Below, in pieces: positions 1 to 5,438 of a stretch of 8,648 nt of DNA. Origin of the DNA: Candidatus Peregrinibacteria bacterium (GTDB lineage: Bacteria > Patescibacteriota > Gracilibacteria > UBA1369 > UBA12463); contig JACRIA010000025.1 in assembly GCA_016215735.1 (NCBI GenBank), positions 1-8,648 on the forward strand, in the 5' to 3' direction. The first letter of the stretch is position 1, and every line of letters begins with the position of its first letter. The notes below the pieces were generated by a model. It saw nothing but the letters and a program-made list of their open reading frames with translations. It ran no database searches and had not been told where the DNA came from. The translations under genes were made by a program, and so were the position numbers.

Positions 1-609
1 GATTTTGGCGATGGTTTGCGCTCGATTTTAAGGCAAGATCCTGATGTTGTGATGATTGGTGAAATACGCGACCTTGATACTGCTTCGACTGCGGCGCAGG
101 CGGCTTTAACTGGCCATGTTTTGCTTAGCACATTGCATACTAATAGCGCGATTGAAGCAGTGCCGCGTTTAGTGAATATGGGTTTGCCGGAATTTATTAT
201 TGCGCCGAGTTTACACACGATTATTGCGCAGCGTCTTGCGCGCAGAGTTTGTAAAGATTGCGCTGTAAAAAAACCTCTAACAGACGCGAATAAAGAAATT
301 ATTTCAAAAACTTTGGCTGATATAGTTTCTGTGCGGCCGGATTTGAAACAAGAAATGCCGACGGAATTAATCACAGCTGTTGGATGCGAAAAATGCAGTA
401 AAACAGGTTACAGCGGACGTGTTGTTATCGCGGAATTTATATCTATTGATGATGAAATTAAAGGCGCGGTTTTGAATAAAATGCCGGCTTTCAAAATTCT
501 GGAATTGTGCCGCAAAAAAGGATTCATCACAATGCAGGAAGACGGGGTTTTGAAAGTGCTGGATGGCATTACAACTCTTGATGAAGTTTATCGCGTTACG
601 AACGTATAA
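1..609 (+). CDS. pilB: Type IV pilus assembly / type II secretion ATPase (PilB/GspE family), C-terminal part
   Basis: This is the last 202 codons of a gene that enters from the left edge in frame 1. The family is hexameric cytoplasmic ATPases that power pilin polymerisation or pseudopilus extension at the inner membrane. Visible in order are RSILRQDPDVVMIGEIRD (about residues 7-24; Walker B with the glutamate of GEIRD) and the His-box region TGHVLLSTLHTN (37-48). A zinc-binding tetracysteine follows: CKDC (Cys84/Cys87) and CEKC (Cys129/Cys132), then the typical SGRVVIAEF. The tetracysteine is typical of PilB/GspE and argues against the retraction ATPase PilT, which lacks it. The Walker A region and N-terminal domain lie outside the window. 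The stop TAA is fused to the start of a heptad repeat tract. The neighbouring dprA makes a role in DNA uptake possible but does not prove it. PilB and GspE cannot be separated from this fragment. Confidence 0.95.
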   Translation, partial: DFGDGLRSILRQDPDVVMIGEIRDLDTASTAAQAALTGHVLLSTLHTNSAIEAVPRLVNMGLPEFIIAPSLHTIIAQRLARRVCKDCAVKKPLTDANKEIISKTLADIVSVRPDLKQEMPTELITAVGCEKCSKTGYSGRVVIAEFISIDDEIKGAVLNKMPAFKILELCRKKGFITMQEDGVLKVLDGITTLDEVYRVTNV

Positions 610-659
610 CTCAAAGCTCAAAGTTCAAAAGTCAAAACCACAACTTAAAGCTTAAAACT
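608..659 (+). repeat. Heptad repeat tract, copy A (sense to pilB)
   Basis: The tract begins inside the pilB stop codon (TAACTCAAAG) and runs as TCAAANN heptads: TCAAAGC, TCAAAGT, TCAAAAG, TCAAAAC. It then changes to CACAACTTAAAGCTTAAAACT. It covers the stop codon and last codon of the convergent four-helix-bundle gene. It is about 83% identical over 52 nt to copy B (counted by hand) and also related to copy C. There is no GC-rich hairpin, so it is not an ordinary intrinsic terminator. Confidence 0.8.
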
Positions 660-1002
660 GGCGGCGGCCTTTCATTGTTAATAAACTCGCTGCTAGTATT
701 TTGGATAATTCTTCGGCTTCTTGCAGTAATGGGGTAATTTCAACTTGGCTGATTTTTAACGCATCTTTTAAAAGTCCGAGCCAGTATTTAGTTTCGTTTG
801 CTGATTTTAAAGCGATTTCATAAAACTTAATAAAATCTTTTCTAGAGCTTGCGGATTTTGCTTCTGCTATGTTCGCACCGATACTTGTCGCGCTTTTTAA
901 TAATTGATCGGAAACAACCCAATAATTTCTTTCATTCGGTAAATTGTTTAAAAATTTTATAACACTTATTGAATATTGATAGCTTCTTAATGATAAATTC
1001 AT
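652..1002 (-). CDS. Four-helix bundle protein of the 23S rRNA intervening-sequence protein family
   Basis: The product is 116 aa, the usual length of this family of small all-helical proteins, which is often called 23S rRNA IVS protein or four-helix bundle protein. The family was first seen encoded in insertions within bacterial 23S rRNA genes and is abundant as stand-alone genes in CPR genomes. Its biochemical role is unsettled. The hallmark centre is present: SATSIGANIAEAKSASSRKDF (residues 37-57), then FYEIALKSANETKYWL (60-75) in the third helix. No membrane segment or signal peptide is seen. The gene is not inside an rRNA here: it sits between dprA (same strand, upstream) and pilB (convergent). 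Inverted copies of a heptad repeat flank it, and one supplies its stop codon. The ATG at 1002 has no Shine-Dalgarno sequence. Family assignment is strong; function is unknown. Confidence 0.9.
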   Translation of the reverse strand: MNLSLRSYQYSISVIKFLNNLPNERNYWVVSDQLLKSATSIGANIAEAKSASSRKDFIKFYEIALKSANETKYWLGLLKDALKISQVEITPLLQEAEELSKILAASLLTMKGRRQF

Positions 1003-1013
1003 TTTAATTCTGT

Positions 1014-1067
1014 TAAGTTTTAAGTTTTGAGTTGTGGCTTTGAGCTTTGAGTTTTGACTTTTGAGTT
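1014..1067 (-). repeat. Heptad repeat tract, copy B (sense to dprA)
   Basis: Read on the minus strand, this tract starts in the dprA stop codon (TAACTCAAAAG) and continues as TCAAAAG, TCAAAAC, TCAAAGC, TCAAAGC. It then runs CACAACTCAAAACTTAAAACT, matching the distal part of copy A with two mismatches. It fills nearly the whole 63-nt gap between dprA and the four-helix-bundle gene. With copy A it forms an inverted pair around that gene. Confidence 0.8.
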
Positions 1068-1932
1068 ATTTTCTAATAATTCCCGCGCCGATTTTTTCAA
1101 TAAGTCCCTGAATTTCCAGAATTGAAATTGCGTGAGAAATTTCCGGCGCAGTCAAATATGTTTCATTTGCGAGGTCATCAATTGTTTTCGGAGATTTTTT
1201 GGAGAGCGCGCTGTAAACCGCGAGCGCGTTTTTTGGCATGCCTGTCGGACAAATGTCAGGTGCTTCCATGAATGGAATTTTTATCTGCAGATTCATTTGC
1301 TCAAAAATTTCTTCCGGAGAAATTATGGGATACGCGCCGCATGATTGAATCGCGCGAATTGCTCCGATGCCGATTTTTCTATCAATATCACACGGCACAG
1401 CAAAAATATCTTTATTGTATTCGAGAGCGAGTTTTGCTGTTATGAGCGAGCCGGATTTTTCTGGAGCTTCGACAACAACGACAGCTTCGGAAATGCCTGC
1501 GATAATTCTGTTGCGCTGCGGAAAATGAAATTTAAGAGGCTCTTCTGTTGGTTCGTATTCTGTAATAATCGCGCCGCCTGTTTTGATAATGTCATCAATA
1601 TATTTTTTATGCGATGCTGGATAAATATTTTCTAATCCGCTGCCAAGAACAGCAATTGTCGGCGTGGAGTTTTTGAGCGCTGTTTCGTGGCTGATTATAT
1701 CAATTCCGTGCGCGAATCCGCTAACTATCGTAACGTTGTTTTTGGCTAAGAAATCAGTGATTAGCCGCGTCTGCATTTTGCCGTATGGAGACGGCCTGCG
1801 CGTTCCAACAACTGCGATGCAGAAATTATTCAGCGCTGCTGCGTTGCCTTCTATGTAGAGTTGTGTTGGCGGATGCGAAATGTGGCGCAGGCTCGCTGGA
1901 TAAAATTCGCTCGATTGCGTGATTTTTTGCAT
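1066..1932 (-). CDS. dprA: DNA processing protein DprA (Smf), short form
   Basis: DprA binds incoming single-stranded DNA in the cytoplasm during natural transformation and loads RecA onto it. The Rossmann-like core is complete: AVVGTRRPSPYG (residues 40-51), IVSGFAHGIDIISHETAL (69-86) and IAVLGSGLENIYPASHK (93-109). These are followed by ITEYEPTEEPLKFHFPQRNRII (123-144) with the FPQRNR ssDNA-binding segment, and EKSGSLITAKLALEY (158-172). The C-terminus (about 232-288) looks like the DML1-like winged helix. At 288 aa it is shorter than the roughly 360-aa forms because the N-terminal SAM/HhH-like domain is missing: the protein begins almost directly with the YP.SLRHISHPPTQLYIEGN segment. The stop TAA is fused to repeat copy B. 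The ATG at 1932 has no Shine-Dalgarno sequence. It lies 68 nt downstream of purM. A weak TAAATT box ends 6 nt before the ATG, so a leaderless transcript is conceivable. Confidence 0.95.
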   Translation of the reverse strand: MQKITQSSEFYPASLRHISHPPTQLYIEGNAAALNNFCIAVVGTRRPSPYGKMQTRLITDFLAKNNVTIVSGFAHGIDIISHETALKNSTPTIAVLGSGLENIYPASHKKYIDDIIKTGGAIITEYEPTEEPLKFHFPQRNRIIAGISEAVVVVEAPEKSGSLITAKLALEYNKDIFAVPCDIDRKIGIGAIRAIQSCGAYPIISPEEIFEQMNLQIKIPFMEAPDICPTGMPKNALAVYSALSKKSPKTIDDLANETYLTAPEISHAISILEIQGLIEKIGAGIIRK

Positions 1933-1979
1933 GCGGAGAATTTAGCGCAGGCACATTAAAAATTCTTAAACAAAAGATG

Positions 1980-2005
1980 AAAAAAATAGGGACCGGTTCT
2001 CTATT
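1980..2005 (-). terminator. Weak intrinsic terminator candidate of purM formed by a dispersed repeat
   Basis: On the minus strand the sequence AATAGAGAACCGGTCCC runs into TATT and then a run of T. It can fold as AATAG/CTATT plus GA/TC, with one mismatch and a five-base loop, followed by uridines, so it resembles a weak intrinsic terminator. The TAG of the repeat is the purM stop codon itself. The 17-nt core (1989-2005) recurs in inverted orientation at 6708-6724 beside the nrdR start, where no T-run follows. This suggests a dispersed element whose terminator role here is secondary. Confidence 0.45.
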
Positions 2006-3083
2006 GACTAAAACTTAATTTTTTTTCTTTTTTAAAATATCCTTTGCTGATAAGTTCGATTTTTGGCGCGCGAATCACGCGGCCGATAATTTGGCTGCGA
2101 ACATCTTTTTGCGCGAGGAGTTTTATTGCGTGGTCGGCGTCTTTTTTTGAAACGCACAAAATCATCCCAGTACCCATATTCCAAACTTTGTACGCTTCTT
2201 CGTCGGAAACTTTGCCGAGGCGCTGGAGTTCTGTCATCATTTTTGGCGGTTCGAATAAATTATCAAGGATTGCGCCGGTGTGCGATTTTTTTAAAATTCT
2301 ACATAAATTGCTGGGGATTCCTCCGCCTGTGATGTGGCTGATGCCTTTTACATTTATGCGGCGCGGCTCTTTATATCGGCCAGTTAAAGCCAAAATTGCG
2401 CTATGATAAATTTGAGTTGGTTCAAGAACTGTTTCTGCCCAAGTTTTGGCAGAAGAAAATTTGCGGCTGTGCCACTTCATGCCAAAAGCTTTTTTTAAAA
2501 TATATCTCACAAGTGAAAATCCATTTGATCGAAAACCTTTGCTGTAAAGACCGATCAGCGCGTCGCCGGGCCGGACGCCAGCCGTTGTAATGAGTTTCTT
2601 TTTTTCAACAATGCCGATTGCTGTTGAATTCCAAATTGTGCCATTAACCATGCTTGGTAATTCTGCAATTTCTCCGCCCGGAATTATTATTTTTTGTTCG
2701 CGGCACGCTTTCGACAAGCTTTTCATCATTTTTTCAATTTTTTTCGGATCAACTTTTTCCGTATCAATTGTGTTTGAAATTGTTAAACATTCCGCGCCAA
2801 CGCAAACAGCGTCATCCGCAACCATTGCGGCCAAATCATATCCGCTCGTGTCGTATTTCTCAATTTCATCCGCTATTTGAAATTTCGAACCAATGCCATC
2901 GTCATTTTGCACAAGATAATAATTATCCATATCAATCGCGCCGGTGAATCCGCCTTCCATCAAAAGTGGTGCGCCAATTTTGCCTTTGCGTCCCGCGAAA
3001 GTTTTCTTTGCTTCGCTATACGCGATTTCTGAAGATTTATCGCCGAGAGAAATATCAACGCCGGATTCTTTATATGTTGCCAT
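2001..3083 (-). CDS. purM: Phosphoribosylformylglycinamidine cyclo-ligase (AIR synthase, PurM family)
   Basis: PurM converts FGAM to AIR with ATP, the fifth step of purine synthesis, in the cytoplasm. The family pattern is followed throughout: YKESGVDISLGD (residues 4-15), the nucleotide-binding NDDGIGSK (60-67), YDLAAMVADDAVCVGAEC (82-99) and GGEIAELPSM (136-145). Further on are LIGLYSKGFRSNGFSLVR (176-193), LEPTQIY (220-226), GISHITGGGIPSNL (247-260) and VWNMGTGMIL (300-309). I chose the start at 3083 (MATYKESG, 360 aa). An in-frame start at 3146 would add 21 residues (MISAKLKAQKSK...) that are simply a translation of repeat copy C. Divergent points against typical PurM are ADD where most have VND, and GGEIAELPSM for GGETAEMPGMY. 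A related enzyme with altered substrate is therefore possible. No other purine gene is visible. The stop TAG lies in a 17-nt repeat. Confidence 0.88.
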   Translation of the reverse strand: MATYKESGVDISLGDKSSEIAYSEAKKTFAGRKGKIGAPLLMEGGFTGAIDMDNYYLVQNDDGIGSKFQIADEIEKYDTSGYDLAAMVADDAVCVGAECLTISNTIDTEKVDPKKIEKMMKSLSKACREQKIIIPGGEIAELPSMVNGTIWNSTAIGIVEKKKLITTAGVRPGDALIGLYSKGFRSNGFSLVRYILKKAFGMKWHSRKFSSAKTWAETVLEPTQIYHSAILALTGRYKEPRRINVKGISHITGGGIPSNLCRILKKSHTGAILDNLFEPPKMMTELQRLGKVSDEEAYKVWNMGTGMILCVSKKDADHAIKLLAQKDVRSQIIGRVIRAPKIELISKGYFKKEKKLSFSQ

Positions 3084-3088
3084 AATTT

Positions 3089-3135
3089 GGACTTTAGTTT
3101 TGAGCTGCAGTTTTGACTTTTGAGCTTTGAGTTTT
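3089..3135 (-). repeat. Heptad repeat tract, copy C (sense to ftsE)
   Basis: On the minus strand this tract reads AACTCAAAGCTCAAAAGTC, then AAAACTGCAGCTCAAAACTAAAG. It starts about 4 nt after the ftsE stop codon and is the same family as copies A and B, but one heptad shorter. It fills the ftsE-purM gap. It is open in the purM frame, which explains the false 21-residue N-terminal extension of purM. No four-helix-bundle gene is next to this copy. Confidence 0.75.
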
Positions 3136-3138
3136 GCG

Positions 3139-3816
3139 CTAATCACTGTATCCTGCTGATTCTTTGTCGCTCACGATTTTTCCTTCATGAATTGTCACGA
3201 CTCTTTTGCGGATTTTATCAACGACATTTTTATTGTGCGTTGCCAGAATTACAGTTGTTCCGCTTTTATTTATTTTCAGCAGTAAATCAATTAATTCATT
3301 CGTCGCGTCAGGATCAAGATCAGCTGTTGGCTCATCAGCAATTATCAATTTTGGCATATGCGCGAGAGCGCGGGCAAGGGCTGTTCTCTGCGCTTCGCCT
3401 CCGGAAAGTTCGCGCGGGAATTTGTCCGCGTGATCAAGCATGTTAACTAATTTCAAAACTTCCGGTACGCGGCGTTTGATGTATTCATCTGGAATTCCGC
3501 AAACTTCAAGAACAAAAGCAACATTTTCATAAACTGTTTTGTGCGGAAGAAGTTTGTAATCCTGAAAAACCATGCCGACTTTTCGCCTAAAATCACTCAA
3601 GGCTGACTCTTTCATTTTATTGACGATATATTCATCAACAATTATCCGACCTTCTGTCGGGTGTTCCGCGCCGAGCAAAATATGGAGAAGCACTGATTTG
3701 CCGGCGCCTGAAGGCCCGACAAGGCATATAAATTCCTGCGGATTGATCTCGAGATTTATATCAGACAAGATTTGCGTTTTTCCGATTTTTTTGGAAATGT
3801 TGTGAAATTTGATCAT
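3139..3816 (-). CDS. ftsE: Cell division ABC transporter ATP-binding protein FtsE
   Basis: FtsE is the cytoplasmic ATPase that, with the membrane protein FtsX, controls peptidoglycan hydrolases at the division site. All ABC ATPase motifs are present, numbered from the chosen start: Walker A GPSGAGKS (34-41), Q-loop FQDYKLLPHKTVYENVAF (84-101), signature LSGGEAQR (137-144), Walker B LIIADEP (157-163) and D-loop DLDP (166-169). The switch histidine is in ATHNKNVVDKIRKRVV (192-207). The Q-loop stretch and the ATHNK..VDK.RKRV stretch are characteristic of FtsE among ABC ATPases. The start MIKFHNI at 3816 gives 225 aa, normal for FtsE. A longer frame from 3921 would add 35 non-conserved residues across the leader and is rejected. 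There is no ftsX next to it: purM follows after repeat copy C. Residue 42 is Val where FtsE usually has Thr or Ser. Confidence 0.92.
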   Translation of the reverse strand: MIKFHNISKKIGKTQILSDINLEINPQEFICLVGPSGAGKSVLLHILLGAEHPTEGRIIVDEYIVNKMKESALSDFRRKVGMVFQDYKLLPHKTVYENVAFVLEVCGIPDEYIKRRVPEVLKLVNMLDHADKFPRELSGGEAQRTALARALAHMPKLIIADEPTADLDPDATNELIDLLLKINKSGTTVILATHNKNVVDKIRKRVVTIHEGKIVSDKESAGYSD

Positions 3817-3843
3817 ATTTTTTAGGCTATTGATTGGTTGTTT

Positions 3844-3874
3844 CGCGGATGAGTTTGATAGAACCGCGATCCGC
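3844..3874 (-). promoter_or_regulatory. GC-rich leader of ftsE with two competing hairpins
   Basis: Within an AT-rich 152-nt divergent intergenic region sits a GC-rich island 30 nt before the ftsE start. Two 6-bp pairings are possible and mutually exclusive: TCGCGG (3844-3849) with CCGCGA (3864-3869), or GCGGAT (3845-3850) with ATCCGC (3869-3874). It could be a structured 5' leader or an operator. No known riboswitch was recognised. No clear ftsE promoter hexamers were found; the best pair, TAGATT-N17-TAATAT, is weak. Confidence 0.35.
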
Positions 3875-3910
3875 TTAGATATTAGCTGAATTTTTATTTG
3901 AAATCTAGCA

Positions 3911-3938
3911 TTGACAAACAAAATTTATCCTGTAAGAT
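3911..3938 (+). promoter_or_regulatory. Sigma70-type promoter of the 3969 gene
   Basis: TTGACA (3911-3916) is a perfect -35 hexamer, followed after 16 nt by TAAGAT (3933-3938), a 5/6 match to the -10 consensus. Transcription would start near 3945, giving a leader of about 24 nt. A perfect AT-only dyad, TATTATTT-A-AAATAATA (3949-3965), lies between the predicted start site and the ATG. No Shine-Dalgarno sequence is present. Confidence 0.65.
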
Positions 3939-3948
3939 GTTTCTCTAG

Positions 3949-3965
3949 TATTATTTAAAATAATA
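3949..3965. repeat. Perfect 17-nt AT-only palindrome in the leader of the 3969 gene
   Basis: The arms TATTATTT and AAATAATA are exact reverse complements around one central A. The dyad sits just downstream of the predicted transcription start and 3 nt before the ATG, a position where a repressor or a weak RNA hairpin could act. Because the arms contain only A and T, chance is a real alternative. Confidence 0.4.
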
Positions 3966-3968
3966 AAT

Positions 3969-4457
3969 ATGCGTGAAAAAATCGATAATGGATCTGATAG
4001 AACCGATGATAAGCCTATTGTTACAATAAAAGATACCGGGGTACGTGTCTTAAGTGAAAAATTAGGCCTTGAGGTTCAAATGCCGGATTTTGCTTTTGCT
4101 GAAGCGGTGATTAAGCCAGAAAAGCAGTCTGAAGCTGAACAAAACCCTGATGAAGCAGAAATCGAAGATATTATATCGCGAGGTGGAGAAGTATTTCTTG
4201 CTGGACCGAATATCTCTATGCGCGTTAAGGCTTTTAGAAGACAATATCTCCGGGCGGTAAAGCCATTGTTGGAAAAAGATGGAACAGAGGCGGAAAATGA
4301 TGAAAATGTTATTGAACATGATTTTGCAGGCAAGCCTGATATCAAAAAAGCTCTGCGGAAGCAAGAGATAGATGTATGTCCGACTTGTACGCTATATGCG
4401 CAAAGCCCTGAAGAAATGTTGATAAATGCGGAAGAACGGGCTGGAGACAATTTTTAA
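3969..4457 (+). CDS. Acidic protein of unknown function with a C-terminal CxxC motif
   Basis: I do not recognise this 162-aa protein. It is strongly acidic and hydrophilic, with no signal peptide or membrane segment. Residues 1-45 hold a short, possibly folded stretch (IVTIKDTGVRVLSEKLGLEV). Residues 50-70 are Glu/Asp-rich and low in complexity. A central segment, GGEVFLAGPNISMRVKAFRR (72-91), looks helical and basic at its end. A second acidic linker follows (about 102-118). The C-terminal part, KPDIKKALRKQEIDVCPTC (122-140), carries a single CPTC pair, which could be half of a zinc site or a redox pair. Support that it is real: a good upstream promoter, 162 codons without a stop, and compact packing, ending 10 nt from the convergent xer gene. 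Its codons contain fewer GCG/CGC than neighbours, by eye. It may be lineage-specific. Confidence 0.75.
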   Translation: MREKIDNGSDRTDDKPIVTIKDTGVRVLSEKLGLEVQMPDFAFAEAVIKPEKQSEAEQNPDEAEIEDIISRGGEVFLAGPNISMRVKAFRRQYLRAVKPLLEKDGTEAENDENVIEHDFAGKPDIKKALRKQEIDVCPTCTLYAQSPEEMLINAEERAGDNF

Positions 4458-4467
4458 AAATGGAAGA

Positions 4468-5379
4468 TTAGGAATGATATTTCTTGTGTATTTCTTTCAA
4501 CCTCTGATTTGTTATGTGCGTGTAAACCTGCGTTGTTGTGATTGAAGAATGGCCGAGCATTTCCTGAACGCTGCGGATGTCAGCGCCTTTTTGGAGCATG
4601 TGTGTGGCGTGAGAATGCCGAAAAGTATGAGGCGTGACTTTCTTTACGATACCTGCGAGGCGGCTGTATTTTCGCACGATATTTTCAATGCTAACTGTCG
4701 TGAGGCGGCGTTTTTCAGCGAGCGTAATATCTGATTTAGTTTTTGCGCCTTTGAAATTGATAAATAGCGGAGCGAAATTATCATTGCGGACAGCGAGGTA
4801 GCTGCGGATTTTATTAGCGGCGCGGTCGGAGAGAAATACGAGTCGCGGTTTTCTGCCTTTCCCGCGCACCATAAATTCATTTGTTTTGAAATCAATCTGG
4901 TCGCGGTTGAGCTTTGCGAGCTCACTCACGCGCAAACCTGTTGAATAAAGCGTTTCAAGAATTGCAGCATCGCGGAGGCCCGCGGGAACGGAAACATCTA
5001 CAGCCGAAAAGATTCTTTCGATTTCATCGCGTTCAAGAAATTCAACTGTACGGCTTGGAATTTTTGGCAGTTCTATTTTTTCCGGCGAAAGAGTTTTGAT
5101 GTCATTTTTTATCAAATATTTCAAAAATGCGCGGAGTGCGATTATGTGATATGTCTGCGTTTTGATGCTGAGAGATTCGCCGGTTTCATCTTTTATGCGG
5201 TTCAGATGCAAACGGTATTCATGCACGCGGTTAAGCGTAATTGCTGACGGCTCAATGTCTCCGCTGAAATTCAAAAATCGATCAAGATAATGAGTATAAT
5301 TTAAAATAGTCCGCGGCGATTGGTTCCGCTCAATTTCGCAGTATTCAAGAAAACGCTGCATGCAGGAAGAAAGCTTCAT
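4468..5379 (-). CDS. xerC: Tyrosine recombinase XerC/XerD type
   Basis: This site-specific recombinase probably resolves chromosome dimers at a dif site, working with FtsK at the septum. The N-terminal SAM-like core-binding domain spans about residues 1-95 (FLEYCEIERNQSPRTILNYTHYL region) and the catalytic domain about 112-300. All catalytic residues are visible: Arg150 in TGLRVSEL, Lys174 in VRGKGRKPR, His251 and Arg254 in HTFRHSHATH, His277 in LGHSS, and the nucleophile Tyr286 in TQVYTHI. At 303 aa it has the length of Xer housekeeping enzymes. XerC and XerD cannot be told apart here; a single-Xer system is possible. An integron integrase is unlikely because the typical insert before LGHSS is absent. 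The ATG at 5379 lies 6 nt after an extended -10 box with no Shine-Dalgarno sequence, so the mRNA may be leaderless. No dif-like site was recognised in the window. Confidence 0.93.
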   Translation of the reverse strand: MKLSSCMQRFLEYCEIERNQSPRTILNYTHYLDRFLNFSGDIEPSAITLNRVHEYRLHLNRIKDETGESLSIKTQTYHIIALRAFLKYLIKNDIKTLSPEKIELPKIPSRTVEFLERDEIERIFSAVDVSVPAGLRDAAILETLYSTGLRVSELAKLNRDQIDFKTNEFMVRGKGRKPRLVFLSDRAANKIRSYLAVRNDNFAPLFINFKGAKTKSDITLAEKRRLTTVSIENIVRKYSRLAGIVKKVTPHTFRHSHATHMLQKGADIRSVQEMLGHSSITTTQVYTHITNQRLKEIHKKYHS

Positions 5380-5385
5380 GCTTTA

Positions 5386-5394
5386 ATTTTAGCA
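5386..5394 (-). promoter_or_regulatory. Extended -10 promoter of xer, leaderless arrangement
   Basis: On the minus strand TGCTAAAAT is an extended -10 element (TGn plus TAAAAT). It is followed by TAAAGC and then the ATG at 5379. Transcription would begin at or within one base of the start codon. No good -35 hexamer is seen, consistent with an extended -10 promoter. The spacing and the sequence between box and start match those of the divergent dGTPase promoter. Confidence 0.55.
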
Positions 5395-5404
5395 CAAAAG
5401 CCTA

Positions 5405-5432
5405 TTTGCGGAGGCGTCCAAAGATGTATAAT
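5405..5432 (+). promoter_or_regulatory. Promoter of the dGTPase gene, leaderless arrangement
   Basis: TATAAT (5427-5432) is a perfect -10 hexamer, with a weak TTTGCG -35 (5405-5410) 16 nt upstream. The box is followed by TAACGC and then the GTG start at 5439, so the predicted transcription start falls on the initiation codon. A GGAGG at 5410-5414 lies about 25 nt from the GTG and upstream of the -10, so it cannot be a ribosome binding site. Confidence 0.55.
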
Positions 5433-5438
5433 TAACGC

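Noticed and set aside
3084..3146. A 21-residue N-terminal extension of PurM (start at 3146)
   Set aside because: It is a translation of heptad repeat copy C. The family N-terminus begins with MATYKESG at 3083.
3817..3921. A 35-residue N-terminal extension of FtsE (start at 3921)
   Set aside because: It covers the leader and the -35 box of the divergent gene and has no family resemblance. MIKFHNI at 3816 gives the normal FtsE length.
3855..4005. Shared TGATAGAACCG in the ftsE leader and in the start of the 3969 gene
   Set aside because: Only 11 nt are shared, the contexts differ and there is no third copy. Chance or local duplication cannot be told apart.
4062..4450. Two long minus-strand frames (100 and 124 codons) opposite the acidic protein gene
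   Set aside because: Neither has a recognisable motif. The plus-strand frame has a good promoter and fits the gap exactly, so these look like antisense shadows, though the unknown gene makes this less certain than elsewhere.
4450..4461. ATTTTTAAAAAT palindrome at the convergent ends of the acidic protein and xer genes, as a bidirectional terminator
   Set aside because: It has no G/C pairs and no loop, so the stem would be very weak. The palindrome alone does not support a terminator.
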